A stretch of DNA of 64,000 bases from Chinchilla lanigera (Eukaryota; Chordata; Mammalia; Rodentia; Chinchillidae), in NCBI RefSeq assembly GCF_000276665.1, contig NW_004955472.1, forward strand, positions 12,025,476 to 12,089,475, read 5' to 3'. The notes beneath the pieces were generated by a model. It was not told the DNA's origin and made no database searches. It worked only from the letters and a program-made list of their open reading frames with translations. A program made the translations under genes and the position numbers. Shown one piece after another: positions 11,036 through 23,275 of this stretch; position 1 is the first letter of the stretch; every line of letters begins with the position of its first letter.

Positions 11036-11995
11036 TCCAGGAGCCCTACAAATACCTCCGTTCTCACTGCTTTTCCCATTCCTGATGTCTAAACAATTTG
11101 TCTTGTTTTGATCTCTCTCAGTGCCCTCTTTGGTTCCTGGTCTCTGTTGCCTTTTGTCACAGACCCTGCCCCCTGGTCATAATGATGGGTAGCGCCCTGC
11201 TAAGCCTCCCTGAGCACCTTGCTCGCCTGAGTACTGACCCTGTCACGCATACCCTCTCTGGCATAGCTTTAACGCCTCTTGACTGCACATGATAACTTTA
11301 TGCTGTTGCGTCACCCTTCTGCAGCTGGTCTTCCTGTGTGGAGTCAGGACAAAGACACCAGCTCTAGAAACATAGGCCTCTTCCTGAGAAACAACCTTTT
11401 TCATGCTTTTCAAATAATAACAAATCAATTTATCAGTCAGTTCAACAGAAACCCAAAGGCTGTCACTTATTCATTTACATACCTACTTCGAGCACAACGG
11501 AAGGTGAAAGAGCCTATTACAGCGTGAGATCGCCCCCACCCCTCCTTTCTTCCTCCTCAGCTCCTCCTTGGCCCAGAACAGCAGACAGAGGAATGGATGC
11601 GCGGGACCTGAAGTATTAATGGAGAAACTGAACATCTCAAGGGTACAAGAGGGTGTTGAGGACTTACCTTGTATAAAAAGTCAGCTCAAACTTCAGGAAA
11701 GGAAGGGGGCATTAAACAGGAATTTTAGGAGCCCCAAAGTAACTGACAAGAGCTTGAATACAAGACAATGGGCACCGATACCATGAGAAACAATTCTGCA
11801 TGATTAATACCCACCTAGGGATCACAGAAGTACCTAGGCAGTGAGGTCCTACACTTTTTGATCATGAACAGGAAGGTATTTGCCAAATTAAAGCAAGTTA
11901 TTATGACTGTCTCATGCTATTATTTTACCTCATTTGGTTTTAATCACCAGGAAAGTTGCATAAAAAGCCTCTTGGGAAAGGTCTCAGAGATATTA
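11036..11995. other. Unassigned unique sequence
   Basis: No repeat recognised. Short frames at 11098-11292, 11243-11527 and 11568-11786 overlap on opposite strands and have no recognisable domain. Confidence 0.5.
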
Positions 11996-11999
11996 GGCC

Positions 12000-12570
12000 A
12001 TCCACATTCATCACAGCATTGCGTACGATAGTCAAGAGATAAAAGCAACCCAATATTCACTGAAAATAAATGGATAAATAGCATATGGTATACACACAAT
12101 AGAATCTTATTCAACCTTTAGAATGAGGGAAATCCTACCATATTACAACATAGACGAACCTTGAGGATATCATGGTAAATGGAATGAAGCACTCACAAAA
12201 GAGAAATACTATGTGATTCCACTTATATGAAACTGCATTTATAGAAACAGTAAGTCTCATGATGGTTAACTGGGAACAGGGACTGGGGGCAATTTTTCAA
12301 AGTGTGTGGGGTTCAGCTGGGATGTGCCTCAATGGTATGTCACTTGCCTGGCATGCATGAGGCCCTGAGTTCAATCCACAGCACTGCCAGGAAAACATGG
12401 ATATAGAGTTTCAATATTACAAGACAAAGTTTTTAGGGTCTGTTGCACAACAAGATACAAACACCACTTACGTGCGAATTACTCAACACTACTGAACCAG
12501 AATTGAAAGTGGATGAGAAAGCAAGCTTTACGTTATATTATGTGTGTTTACTACAATGTTTATAAAGATT
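12000..12570 (+). repeat. LINE1 3' end (L1M-type), split by an ID SINE
   Basis: 'catcacagcattgcgtacgat', 'tggataaatagcatatgg', 'atgtgattccacttatatgaa' and 'gggaacagggactgggggc' mark the end of L1 ORF2 and 3' UTR. After the SINE, the L1 resumes with 'gatatagagtttcaatatt', 'gttgcacaacaagatac' and 'ttatattatgtgtgttta'. Frameshifts and stops throughout. Confidence 0.75.
12308..12392 (+). repeat. ID-type SINE inserted in L1
   Basis: 'gttcagctgggatgtgcctc' (degenerate A box), then 'cttgcctggcatgcatgagg', then 'ccctgagttcaatccacagc' (B box) is the ID/tRNA-derived body. It is diverged, has a weak A-tail and no clean target-site duplication. It interrupts the L1 3' UTR, so it is younger than the L1. 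Confidence 0.75.
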
Positions 12571-12910
12571 GCTTGGACCTTCTTCAGCTTTGTGTACATT
12601 TTTCTTCTACTCGAAGCAAGTGAATAAATTGTGGCAAACAACTTCCTCAGGCAATAACAACCCCCACGGCAACTCGCTGTGGGGAGATAAGGGGACAAGG
12701 GGTTTACTCCAGGAGGTAGCCCGGACAGAAGAAGGAAGGACAATGTCCTCTTCCTCCTCCGCAGAAAAGAACCTACAGGGAAGCCTTGCAGACCACAGCT
12801 ACAGACCAAGCCTGCTGCCAGGTTAGGAAGACTAGAAGTGTATCCTTTGTGCAGCTGCAGCTCTCTTTCCTTGTGGTCTTGTGAACTACCTCACAAACTC
12901 CTCACCTTCT
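12571..12910. other. Unassigned sequence
   Basis: Frames of 85 and 93 codons overlap on opposite strands. No repeat or domain recognised. Confidence 0.45.
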
Positions 12911-13066
12911 GCCGGGAGTCGTGGTGCATGCCTGTAATTCCAGCCCTTGGGAGGCTGAGGCAGGAGGATCACCATGAGTTAGAGGTCAGCATGGGCTACA
13001 TAGTGAGTTCAAGCCCAGCCTGAACTACATAACAAGACCCTGTCTCAAAAAGGAGAGAGAGAGACA
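12911..13066 (+). repeat. B1-type SINE with internal duplication
   Basis: Starts 'gccgggagtcgtggtgcatg' and continues 'cctgtaattccagcccttgg', 'gaggctgaggcaggaggatc', then two consecutive 'gggctacatagtgagttcaagcc' / 'gaactacataacaag'-type units and ends 'accctgtctcaaaaag'. The doubled 'ctacata' section of about 29 bp is a B1 hallmark. The A-tail is mixed with GA. Confidence 0.93.
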
Positions 13067-13156
13067 ATTCCTATTATACTATATTGTCCGTAAGGATCCA
13101 TGATCCATGCCTTTCTGTGTAGTCGGTGTAAAGTCTTAGGCAATCATCCCTACAAG

Positions 13157-13310
13157 CCTCTCTCTCAGTTTCTCTCTGTCTCTCTCTCTCTTTCTCTCTC
13201 CCTCTGTCTCTCTCTCTCTCTGTCTCTCTCTCTCTCTCCTCTCTCTCTCTCTGTTCTCTCCCTGTCCCTGTCCCTGTCCCTCTCCCTCTCGATCTCTCTC
13301 ACTCTCCCTG
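13157..13310. repeat. (CT)n / (CCCTGT)n simple repeat
   Basis: Pyrimidine-rich tract of CTCTCT with a TCCCTG tandem at 13258-13282. It produces low-complexity Ser/Leu frames on plus and Arg/Glu frames on minus (13100-13450, 13136-13354), which are not genes. Confidence 0.95.
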
Positions 13311-13690
13311 AAATTTACCATTTCAGATATTTTGGAAAAAATCAGTTTCATCACTGTGATTACAGTATTAATAACTATACCTTCGGGGCAGTTAATCTGT
13401 GTAATGGCTTTGTCTGTTTTGTTGGTGTTGGGGCTACTCTGGGTGCATAAGAAGGTACAACCAACTTATACAAATTTTTTGTGTTTCTTCTTGAGTGAAG
13501 ACAGAGGACTTGAATATAGCTCCTTATCAGCATAGATCTGCATATATGACAACCTGGAATCTTTGGGAAAGCAAAATCATTTTGTGAATTCCTACTCCTT
13601 GAATTTTTCTTTATAAAGACTCAGTTATAGATGCTGATATTTTTTACTCTCTGTTGAAACAAATTCCACTTTGGGACTAATAATCTCATC
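13311..13690. other. Unassigned sequence
   Basis: A 67-codon frame at 13332-13535 has a hydrophobic run near its start but no recognisable family. No repeat identified. Confidence 0.45.
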
Positions 13691-13905
13691 AGAGACTGCA
13701 GCTAAGCAGCAAGTACTTTGCTAAACACTGGCAAACATAACCTTTTTCTTCCTCACGGTGAGTTTATGAAAAAGATATTACCATTATTAACCCTAATTTA
13801 TGAATGAGAAGATTAAAATTTAGAGAGATTAAACAGTTTGCCCAATGTTATATGTGTAGATTTTAACTCATCTGACCACAATCTCTATGCTGGGTCCAGA
13901 GCTCT
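13691..13905 (-). repeat. MIR SINE
   Basis: Reverse-orientation MIR phrases: 'taaccctaatttatgaatgag', 'agattaaaatttagagagat', 'taaacagtttgcccaatg' and a degenerate 'ttttaactcatctgacc' tail. Confidence 0.7.
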
Positions 13906-14003
13906 CAGAATACTCAGCTTTAACTTAGTTTTCATATCACTAAAATAAGACTATAACTTCCTGAATATATTTTTTTTAGTTTTTTGTTTGATTAGTTTTG
14001 TTC

Positions 14004-14150
14004 TTTTTTTTTTTTTGAGACAGGGTCTTTCTGTGTAGTCCTGCTGGTCTTGAACTTACTATGTAGCCCAGGCTGACCTCAAACTTGCAAAAATCCTCCT
14101 GCCTCAGCTTCCTAAGTGCTGGAATTACAGGCATATGCCACATGCCCAAC
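14004..14150 (-). repeat. B1-type SINE with internal duplication
   Basis: Begins with a poly-T run (the A-tail in reverse), then 'gagacagggtctttctgtg', two tandem copies of the 'ggtcttgaactt' / 'ctgacctcaaactt' unit with 'tatgtagcccagg' between them, 'cctcctgcctcagcttcc', 'gtgctggaattacaggc'. A 67-codon frame on the minus strand is simply the translated SINE. Confidence 0.93.
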
Positions 14151-14204
14151 ATTCTGTGTATGTTTTTAAATGCACTCACATGGTTGTCAATATTGTAATT
14201 TCTT

Positions 14205-14300
14205 AATCCATTCTATAAGCATTGTTCTGGGCACTAGATGTACAGTGATAAGCAAAACACTCCCCTATCATGGTCAAACTTATGGTCTAGTCTAAATTAA
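14205..14300 (-). repeat. LINE2 3' fragment
   Basis: Reverse-orientation L2 end: 'ttctgggcactagatgtac', 'agtgataagcaaaacactc', 'catggtcaaacttatgg'. Short and diverged. Confidence 0.6.
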
Positions 14301-16370
14301 GGCTTATGGTATCTGGACTCAGAAGAAGAATTGTCACGACATGGGCATCAGATGACTGGCACAAGACAGAAACCTGCGGTAGTTTGTTGTGTAGGAGAAA
14401 GCAATCACTCTGTGAAGAATAATATTTCCTCTATTTCCATTTGTGTTACTGTTTACAGATTCAACTCACCTAAGTCACATGCATTTTCACAAATAGGCAT
14501 ATATGCGTATGTGTGGTTGTGTTCCAAAGTTTTCTTTTAACATGCACACATTCTGATCTTTTGGATTTCTTCTTCAGTTGTGATTAAAATCTTGTTCATT
14601 ACCCTAGGAATCCCCTAGCTTCTTTATTTTACTATTTGCTTGCCTATTCATGACCTTGAAGGAGCTCCAAACCCAGAAACCATGTCTTCACAGAACACGA
14701 AACAACTAGTAACATAGTCAGGGTCTTAACAAACCAAAATTTATTTTCTCATTGCAAGAGATTTATGTAAAAAATTACAGCCTCTGAGTAGAAAAACCTG
14801 AAGGGAATCACCTATAAGTTTTCAAGTCTTCAAAATTCAAAATTGCCAACTGGGCAATCTTCATGCCCCATTAAATGTGCAGACTCAAAAATCTTGGATT
14901 TATCCTTGCTTTATTTAATAAGGGTTGATTAGCTTCGCAATGACGCTATATAGTTCTTAGGATTTGCTCGGGAAAAGCCCGCATCTCCTTACTGTCACTT
15001 ACAAAGTCTTGCTTTCGGTATAATAGACCTTCCACTTAGTTTCAGCTGGGAAGAACAGACAATATCTCACAGCACCATTTAACACAAGCTCTGTCTATGA
15101 GTATACCAAGAAAACAGCAATCCTCTCAGTCTGCAGCTAATGAATCAAAGTTTAAGGCGACAAATTGGCTCACTGAGGCAAAATAGTTAATTAACTTTCA
15201 GTCAGAAATATTCATCTTGCTTTCCTGGCGTAAACAAGTCTCATAAAGTCTGTTCACGTGCTTCTCCCCCCTTCTACGTCCCTAGGCATCATCCAAGGCT
15301 CTCAATATATCATGTCAGAGAAGCTTCATCGTTTTAATCCAATTTTTTACATTTTCAGCCTCCAAGACCAAAAGAAAAAAAGAAAAGTGTATCTCACTGG
15401 GAATTTGGGATCTGTGAACACTGGGGTATGAACCATCAAAAACAAAATTGAAAGAAATAAGAATCTTCAACATTAAATTCCGTAGCCTCTGTGACTTTGG
15501 ATGCTAATTGAATCAGACTTTGTGTTTCTTAAAGTAAACACATTAATTCCAAATGTGAGTTTAACTGTTTATGCCATCAGGAAAAGCTACAAACTAATGT
15601 AGCAGTAGCTGGTGAGCCCAATTAGTCAAGAGGTTTAATGGCAACCACTCCAGAGCCTCTTGCTTCTGGTACTTTACAGATGAACCATTTCCTTACAAAC
15701 AACATTTTAAATGTTAGCTAATCAGAAAACTACGCAAACAGCTTTGATGAATACACACCTGAACAGCCAATACATTATATACTCCCTCGGCAATCTTCCA
15801 AAGTCACCTTTTGCTAATTTTTCCCCAATTATATTTCCTTGGGGACAACACTCATATTTTCACTGAGAACAGCACCTATTTATTATCTTCTGTCATTGGC
15901 CTAGGTTTTCTTAGGGAAGACTTTCTGCCGCAGTGAATGCTTATATTTCATAGCTACTGACATAAATTCTGGTAAATGTTGTTCTTTGCAGTGTTGCCAC
16001 AAAGTTTACTTTTTCTTTTTTTTTTTTTTGGTAGCTCTGTGCCAGATTTCTTAAACCTCAAGCCATCATCATTTCATGAGATGATTTTTCCAAAAGTAAA
16101 TTACAGGGTCATGAATTGAGTAAATGGGGGCCCAGAAACAGTGCTTGTTATTGAAACGACTCATTCGTAGGTGCATGAAAAGTCAGATTCATGCTCTTCT
16201 ACTTGCATTTAGAAACAGAGTGTGTTAAATAAGCCTAACCTCAACTAAAGGATAATGTCCCCACAGTTTATTTGAAATAACATATTATACCTTAAATAAG
16301 CAAAACATATTTTACTGCATATAAATAATTAACTTACATGAGTTAAATCTTTTTCCCATGAAAACCAACC
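14301..16370. other. Unique sequence, candidate conserved noncoding region
   Basis: About 2 kb free of recognisable interspersed repeats. The section near 15050-15260 holds clustered homeodomain-type words (TTAATTAA at about 15190, 'agctaatgaatc' at 15135) in a repeat-poor setting. No long open frame crosses it. Conservation cannot be measured here. Confidence 0.4.
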
Positions 16371-16374
16371 CGAA

Positions 16375-16505
16375 ACAAGATTGATATTGTTTACTGAACA
16401 AATAGTTGCTGGATTCCTGCAAGGTACCAGATGAAATACTAAGAGCCAGGTGTTCTAAGATGAATAAGACTGAGTGCTGTCTTCCAGTATTTTCAAGGTA
16501 ACGAG
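16375..16505 (-). repeat. LINE2 3' fragment
   Basis: 'gtttactgaacaaatagttgc', 'caaggtaccagatgaaat' and 'gatgaataagactgag' parallel reverse-orientation L2 ('attgagcacctactatgtgcc' and 'gatacagcagtgaac' regions). Diverged. Confidence 0.45.
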
Positions 16506-19500
16506 CCAGACTTGATTTTTGTAAGAAATGCATCCTAAGTTTTTCCTTGAGAGTCTAAGCGTGTATTCTTCACTCTACTGCCAGAATCCTTATATGTCTC
16601 CACCTACCACTTTCTGAACACCTGGATCAAAGACTGTCCTACATATGCTTCCAATGCGGAGTGTTTAATGCATATAATGCTCTGGTGCAGCAAAAAGAGT
16701 GCCTCGCCGAGATGGGGAGGGCTGAGGGAAGTAAGCACAGACAGACAGCTTTCCTGAAGGAGACAACCGTGTGCACAAGCCATGGAAGACATGGAGGGTT
16801 CACTAAATCACTGAACTGCAAACGGTGTAGTTTTCAGTTCAACAGTACCAACGTGACATAGGAACTCGCTAGACATGTAAGCTATTGGGTGTCATCCTAG
16901 AAGGATAGAATAAGAATCTCTGGGAACAGAAGTCAAAATTCCAAGTTTTATCAAGTCCTCAAGATTTGGAAACCACTAAGACAACATGTAAGGCAAGTTT
17001 TCAGGCAACAGAGCAGGAAGATTTTTCAGGCAGTAAATTATGAAACCACGCAACGCAGTTGCATTAGATCTTGCAACTGCTCAAAAGCTTGGATAGTACC
17101 AGCTCACGGCTGTACCCTTCTCCTAGGAATTGTTCTCAGTCTATAAAAGAGAATTTATCTGGGAATGCTTGGGAAGCTGTGCCCTCTCCAAAAAATAGTC
17201 CATAGCCAATGAATGACCAATATGGGGGTATAAAAAGCTGGTCCCTTTATTCAAGACAGAGTGACTTTGTAGTATGCTTTGTGCTCCAGAACTCCCCCAA
17301 AGAGCAGCTGAGCCCACCTCTGCCTGGCTTCTTTTTCTGTCCTCTCTTTCTTCCCCCATTCCTCTCTAGGTTTCTCCTAAAAGTAGTTCTACGTTACATC
17401 ACTACCACAAGAATCCCCAGCGTGGGCTTTTTCAGAGAACCCAACCCCAGACAACAGAATACAGCACAAGAATGAATGTGTGGACAACAGCAGGAGGTTT
17501 GCACTGAGGAAGCAGAAAGTGTAACTCAGGGAAATGTGGAAGAGGAGCTTGGAGGAGTGGAAAAACCCAGTGTATGGAGTACTTTAGACAGCAATTAACA
17601 AAAATATGAAAATATGCAAACATGTATGCAGACTGAACTTCACGTCTTGTGAAGTACTGAGGTGGGCAGACAATAGACATCATTCAGACTGCCACCATGC
17701 ATTGCCAGGAAAATATCTTCTCCATTTACAATCAATAATATTTTATGTTCTACCAGGGATCAGAAAGAAAGAGATTCCAAACTGAAGCCATGGAGATCAA
17801 GGACTGCGTGGCCATTTTTAGAGATGGATTTTTAGAGGTCAGGGAGGCAATGAAAGTGAAGAACATGGGTAATCCTCAGGGATAAGCCAAAGGAAGGAGC
17901 TTCAGAAGACTCAAGCATGGGTTTTCCTTCCTCCTCCCCTGCCTTCAGCCGCTCTCTCCTCCACTCAAGAGTCTTCTGGTGCGAATAGGTAGAGCCAAGT
18001 TTCTAATCTGAGAGAATTCAGGGGTCATACCCATTTTTTCTTCTGAGATTTGGACTTTCCTTTCTGCTTTAATGGTTACTTTTACCTGTCACCTTGAGTG
18101 GGCTAAAGGACGCCCAGAGAACTGGCAAAGTATTGTTTCTGCAGGTGTCTGTGAGTTCTTTCAGGATGAGATTGGCATTTGAATCAGTAGAATAAGTGAA
18201 GAAGATACTGTCTCTACAGTGTTAGAAAAATCCAATCCAGAGACAGAAGGGCAAATTTCCTTCCTCCTTGAGCTGGGACATCTACCTTCCTCTGCTGTCT
18301 TATGTGAGACCTCTCATTTTCAGGCTTTGGATTGAGCCGGAAGTACTCCACCCTTTTTCCTGGGTTTCCATCTTGAAGAGTCATAACGGGCTCCTCCCAG
18401 CCTCCAGACAGTGATAGCCAGTTCCTGTAATGAATCTCCCAGTGTGTGTTTCTAGGTTTCTGGAGACTCCTTTCTGAGAGCGCTGCTCCCTCAGTGCTTG
18501 CTTCTAACTTGCTCCTTTCGAGCTTGCTTTACTGCAGAGTGGGAGCCCTTCAACACTCGGAGATTCTCCTCTTCTCTGGAGGCTCCCATCAGTGCGTACA
18601 GGTTCTGAGGGTGTTCTAAGGTTTTCTTTTTGTCGTTGTTTACTTGTTTGTTTTCGTGTTCACACAAGGTAAAAATAAACCAAGGAAATTATATCAATCC
18701 ATGAGATATGAATTGGATCTCCACCAACTCCAGCAAAGAGGGACCTTTTTCCCATTGCAATAGATCCTAAAAATATAAATGACTGCAGATTCTACAGCTG
18801 TTACGCTGTCACAAATGGAAGATGGATTTCCGGACTCTGCAAAGACCCTCACGATACAGATATCACTAAAGGTGGAGTAAAGCATTGCTTGCTTCCTGAA
18901 CTTAGCAGTGTCTAACACCAAATTCGGAACTTTAAAGTCTTAGTTTCAAGAGAAAACTAATATAAAATACCTTATTTTTTAGAGAGTATAACTAGATTCA
19001 TCTTATTCTAACCTTTACTCTTTTCCTGAAGATCCTTTAAATGTCTTCACCTTTCTTCTTTCATTTACACACAATTTACCAAAAACCTGTCCCAAAGCAA
19101 TTAGTTTGGGGTATTAGTTATACAAAATATAAAGGATAAAAGATGCTTCATGGTCCTTTAAAGTTGGAAATGATTGTTTCCCACAATGTTAAACCAGTTT
19201 CTTTACTGCAATATTTCTCAGAGCCTTTAACACATGTTTATATACTAATTGTATGTCTTGTCCAGTGGAAAGTAATACCTGTACCTATTCTCTCAAGTTG
19301 TTTGGTGTGGAAATCATATTTTCATGAGTACCTAGGGGATAAGATTACATGAAATACATTTTTTAAAAGTGAGATTCATCTATTATTCAAGACTTATACT
19401 ATTCCCAAATGCTTAGGCTTTAGAATACTTTGATTCTCCCACATGGGCCTTTTGATCATTCCATTCTGTGAGCCCCAGAAGAGCTCTACATAAAAGTATG

Positions 19501-19660
19501 TTTGGAGACCAGAACAAAGGAGAATGCTGAGTAAAAGAGAGGAATAAATAATTGCTTTCCTCTGCTAGCACGTGACAAGATTTGACCACCTTTTGAATAA
19601 ATTTTAGGTTTCCATTATGACGTGGTCATTTTCATCTTCACTGTTGCATGGAAATTTTCT
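16506..19660. other. Unassigned unique sequence
   Basis: About 3.1 kb with no recognised repeat or gene. Short frames (60-88 codons) at 16604-16861, 17141-17683 and 18694-18921 overlap on opposite strands with no domains. A short GT/T-rich stretch lies near 18625-18655. Confidence 0.5.
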
Positions 19661-19662
19661 TT

Positions 19663-19706
19663 AAATATATATATATTTAATTTTCTTATATATATATATA
19701 TATAAT
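19663..19706. repeat. (AT)n microsatellite, two blocks
   Basis: Two runs of alternating TA separated by 'ttaattttctta'. Confidence 0.9.
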
Positions 19707-21239
19707 TGTTAAATTTATGGTTAAATTTAAGGTAAATATGTTTATGAAAACTTCTGAACTACATTTATTAACTTTAAAGAAAACCTGTACCCAAAACACA
19801 AAAACTACTGTGCCAATTAATTATCTTGAATACATCTGAGCAGAACAGATTTTAGAAAGTCACTTCTAAGGTTTTGGCTGTACTTTCTGAAATGTTTTTG
19901 ATGGCATTTTAATGTTTTAAAAGTCTGACAGCTGCTCTTGAAAATGAAATACTGTTTGTCAACAAGCTACAGTTAGCTCATTTCAATAAATAGGTAATTT
20001 GTTCTTTTATAAAAGCATTCACTGACATTCAAGTAGAAAAGAAAACTGGGCAACTTGTGAAGAGGCAGAGGATAAATTCTTATCCCAAGGCTTCTGGAGG
20101 TGTGAGGGAGGTTTAACACAGAAGGCCAGACTGCTTTGGTGCACCTCGTAACAAGGAATGAATCATAAGTGGTTCTTTCCACTGCAAGTGATGTAAGGCA
20201 AAGAGGTCTGCTATGGAATCTGGTTCCTCCGTGGGACATTTTCCATTTATTTAAAAGAGACACATCATGGAGAGCTTCTTTCTGGACTTCATGGTTCTAG
20301 CATTAAGAAAAGCTCTTATTGTGGCTGATATGTAATCCAGACATTTCCTTTCAAGGGCTTTCCGGTCAAAGGAAAGCCTCCTCTAAAAATCTCCTGAGGT
20401 AGTGGTTTGCTGGACCAAATTAAAGTCTATTCTTTTTCTTTCCATCCTTTGCTACTCCTGACTGGCTATTCATTCACTCCTCACTTTAGAAACACAAATA
20501 CATACCATTAACGTCTGGTCAGAAAAATAGAAATCACTGTCACTTTTCCAAAGCAAAGAGGATTTCTTGCAGGGAATTGGTTCCAGCAGGTCCTGGATTA
20601 TGAGAAGAGCCACAGAAAGCACTGAGACAGCGCTGGAAGGGAGTACCCTGCCCTGAGATAAGGAAAGGCAAGGGAAGAGGTGTGGCTGTAAGAACTTGCT
20701 AGCTTAGTGCAGCAGTTGATGCAGGTGGCACACCACTGGCCACTGCTGACACTGATGACGGGATATGAGGAGGCCATTTCTCAGGGTGCTGAAAGCAATC
20801 AGAGAACAGAGCCAACAACTGCTCCTGAGGCCTCCCATTGTGCCTAGACCCACAGTGTAGCAATGGGTGAGAAGGATATGTGTGTTTCTTTTCCCTTCCA
20901 TTCACTTTCCAGCCTGCCCCCCGCCACACACACACACTGACAGATCCTAAAAGAGAATCCCCTTAGCCAAGAAGTCTGGAAAATGTGATTAGCATGCTCC
21001 CACCACAGCACCCAGGAGTAGAACTTGGACCTGAGAGAAAGTGGGAAAATACCTAATGCTACACCACGTTTCACTCTCCTCCACTGCTAGCTTCAGACTC
21101 TACCCTCCATCCTCCTGCTCAAAATCTGGCCAGCAAGATAGAGGCGAGTATCACTTTCAGTAAAGTGTTTAAGGAATGCTTCCTTAAACACCAAACATTA
21201 AATGACTTGTCCCAAGCCACATTGCTGATTGCAGAGTCA
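19707..21239. other. Unassigned unique sequence
   Basis: No repeat or gene recognised with confidence. Overlapping frames at 19973-20263 and 20699-21074 (minus, 65-96 codons) lack domains. A possible short MIR trace ('gacttgtcccaagccac') lies near 21205. Confidence 0.45.
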
Positions 21240-21410
21240 TGGCAAAGTCCCTTAAGGCAAAAGTGACTGAGCAAGTTGCACACATTCACTGGGCCTTAGC
21301 TTCATCATCTGGGATAAACACATCTACCGTGGAAGGTGGGTGCGACTGTGTACAAAGAGATCATCTGAATGAGGGGCTTAGCACAGTGTTAGTTCTGTGA
21401 CAGACGCCAC
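21240..21410 (+). repeat. MIR SINE
   Basis: 'actgggccttagcttcatc', 'tctgggataaaca' and 'gaggggcttagcacagtg' match the sense MIR order (gtgcctcagtttcc / atctgtaaaatggg / gcttagcacagtgcc). Confidence 0.6.
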
Positions 21411-22085
21411 TTGACTTCTTCTTTTCCTTCCTTGTTCCTCATTCTTCCTTGTGAAACAAAAGGCTCTAGACCCTGTTGTCGTCATTTCAAACATTAGTAA
21501 AGACCTGTAAGGTCGTGGGCAGGAAATGCTCCTCTGTAGCTAGAGAGGCTATCCTAATCCCTAGGTCATATTCTTGAGAACTCTAAAAGATGCACAAATT
21601 TCTCATAAGAATAAATGTATTATGATTCATGGGAAAAAGAAAGTAGTGGCTTAAAGAACACTATCCAGTTAAGCAAACTGTAGCAAACTTCATGAGAACC
21701 TGGACAACTCTACCTAACTGTAGCAAGGGCAGGAAGCTGAGCTTTCATGTCCTGCCTTCTCTTTCCTCACATTGCATTTTTATTTTCCAAAATTTGTGGC
21801 ATTAATGAGTCCTTTGGCCCCTTCCAATGGCAATGTGGCTCTGGGACAAAACGATCAGAGTTAATGAATAAAAATATTTCTTTATACCAGGACGGAAGAC
21901 AAGAGCCAAGGCGCTGAAGGGATAAACACGGTTGCTGAAGAGGTCGCCCAGTCACTTCAAAGACCATTGGAGTTTCACACTCGGCCTTCCTGTGCTTGCC
22001 CCCGTCACGTGAGCCCCGCCTTTCACAACCGCTGTGCTGCAGCTGAGGGCCAAAATCCAAACTGGTTTTTAAAAGGCCCATTTCC
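21411..22085. other. Unassigned sequence
   Basis: A 130-codon minus-strand frame (21767-22159) begins inside the poly(A) retroposon at 22086 and includes its poly-T run as a lysine stretch, so it is an artefact of that insertion boundary rather than a gene. Confidence 0.5.
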
Positions 22086-22395
22086 TTTTTTTTTTTTTTT
22101 TTCCTTAAATTTATTTTAATAATAAAAGAAGGAAAACATATCAACAAACAGACATACATTTACAAAACAGCATAAGAACAATACAAGCAATACAGAATTA
22201 CAGACAAAGTGGATAGGAAATTAACAATGGTTGTTGCATTACATATTGTTAACTTCAAAGTGGTTTCTCAGGAAAACAAATAGGGACGTGCAAGACTGAC
22301 CAAAGAATTAATCATTAACTGTTCCTTTCAGTAAAGCGGTAGAAGTCTGTAGTACAACTGTGTTAGCTATCCTGTATATACCATCCATCTCAAAT
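22086..22395 (-). repeat. Unclassified poly(A)-tailed retroposon, copy 1
   Basis: On the minus strand it ends with 'aaaataaatttaagg' followed by about 17 A residues: a polyadenylation signal and tail. Plus-strand landmarks shared with 61533-61839 are 'aaaagaaggaaaacat', 'acagacatacat', 'acaaagtgg', 'ttgcattacatattg' and 'tttcaaagtggtttctca'-type text. No coding frame is preserved. The pattern fits a 5'-truncated LINE copy, possibly the 3' UTR of a lineage-specific L1, but I cannot name the family. The right edge is approximate. Confidence 0.6.
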
Positions 22396-22929
22396 CAAAG
22401 GCTGCCTAAGCATTTTTCCATAAACTACAGCCCACTGCCTCCTTTCTTCTTTACTGATGTAAAGAAATGTTTCCTACTCCTCCTTTGTAATTACCCTGTC
22501 CCAAAGCACATTGCCATTGACGGAGCTTTATAAAGCGCTCAGAGCAGGGTTATACCAAGGGCTACCAAGGTAAGTGAGAATTCCAGGATGGGAGATACCT
22601 TCTGCCACATCATTTATGGATCTCCACAGAAGGCACGAAGAAGGAAAAGAGGAACTCATGCCTAGATTTCTAAATTTAGCAAGTCAATGAATGCAAAAAT
22701 GGGTAAAATAGCCTTGGGGCACACGTGATAAGTTAGCTGTAAGAGCGTTTATCCGGTACGTGTGGAGTGGACAAACAACGGGTCTAGGCACAGATACAGA
22801 GATGGCAACTTAAAGAGCTTGTGAGCCTTTTTGTTTTGTTTCTATATCATAATTCCTACATTTTATGCCACGGTTTACTATCAGCATCTAATAACAGTTC
22901 CAGAAAAGAAAAACAAATACTCAGATGTT
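22396..22929. other. Unassigned sequence
   Basis: No repeat or open frame of note. The first part may be an unmatched extension of the retroposon. Confidence 0.45.
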
Positions 22930-23275
22930 GCCTGGCTTGACTAAACCCCAAAGTTTTGTGTGTTGATACGCAATCCCTAAATTTGTAGGCCAGTGATATT
23001 TGGAGGTGGGCGCTCAGGAGATCATGAGAGTGGAGCCCCCATCAAGGCATAGGAAGCCTTATAAAAAGAGGCGGAGAAACTTGAGCTCGTAAGCTTGCTC
23101 CGTCTGCTACACAAGGCCCCTCTCATATTACCATGCTGCAATGAGGCCCTCCAGATGCTTCCACCATGCTCTGAAACTGCCCAGCTTCTACAGCCAAAGC
23201 TAGATAACTCTACTTGCTGTAAATTACCTAGCCTTGGGTAGGTAGTGATCGCAACAGAAAACACATTAAGACAGG
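22930..23275 (+). repeat. MaLR-type solo LTR (MST/MLT1-like)
   Basis: Sense LTR phrases in order: 'gttgatacgcaatccctaa', 'gatatttggaggtggg', 'gagatcatgagagtggagcc', 'ccttataaaaagaggc', 'ctgcccagcttctacagcc', 'gatcgcaacagaaaac' and 'acattaagacag' at the 3' end. 'ttataaaaagagg' is the LTR promoter TATA region. A 139-codon minus frame (23022-23441) is antisense to it and not a gene. Confidence 0.75.

Noticed and set aside
13100..13450. 116-codon Ser/Leu-rich frame
   Set aside because: It is created by the CT simple repeat at 13157-13310.
21767..22159. 130-codon minus-strand frame
   Set aside because: It spans the boundary and poly(A) tail of the retroposon at 22086. The lysine run is the tail.
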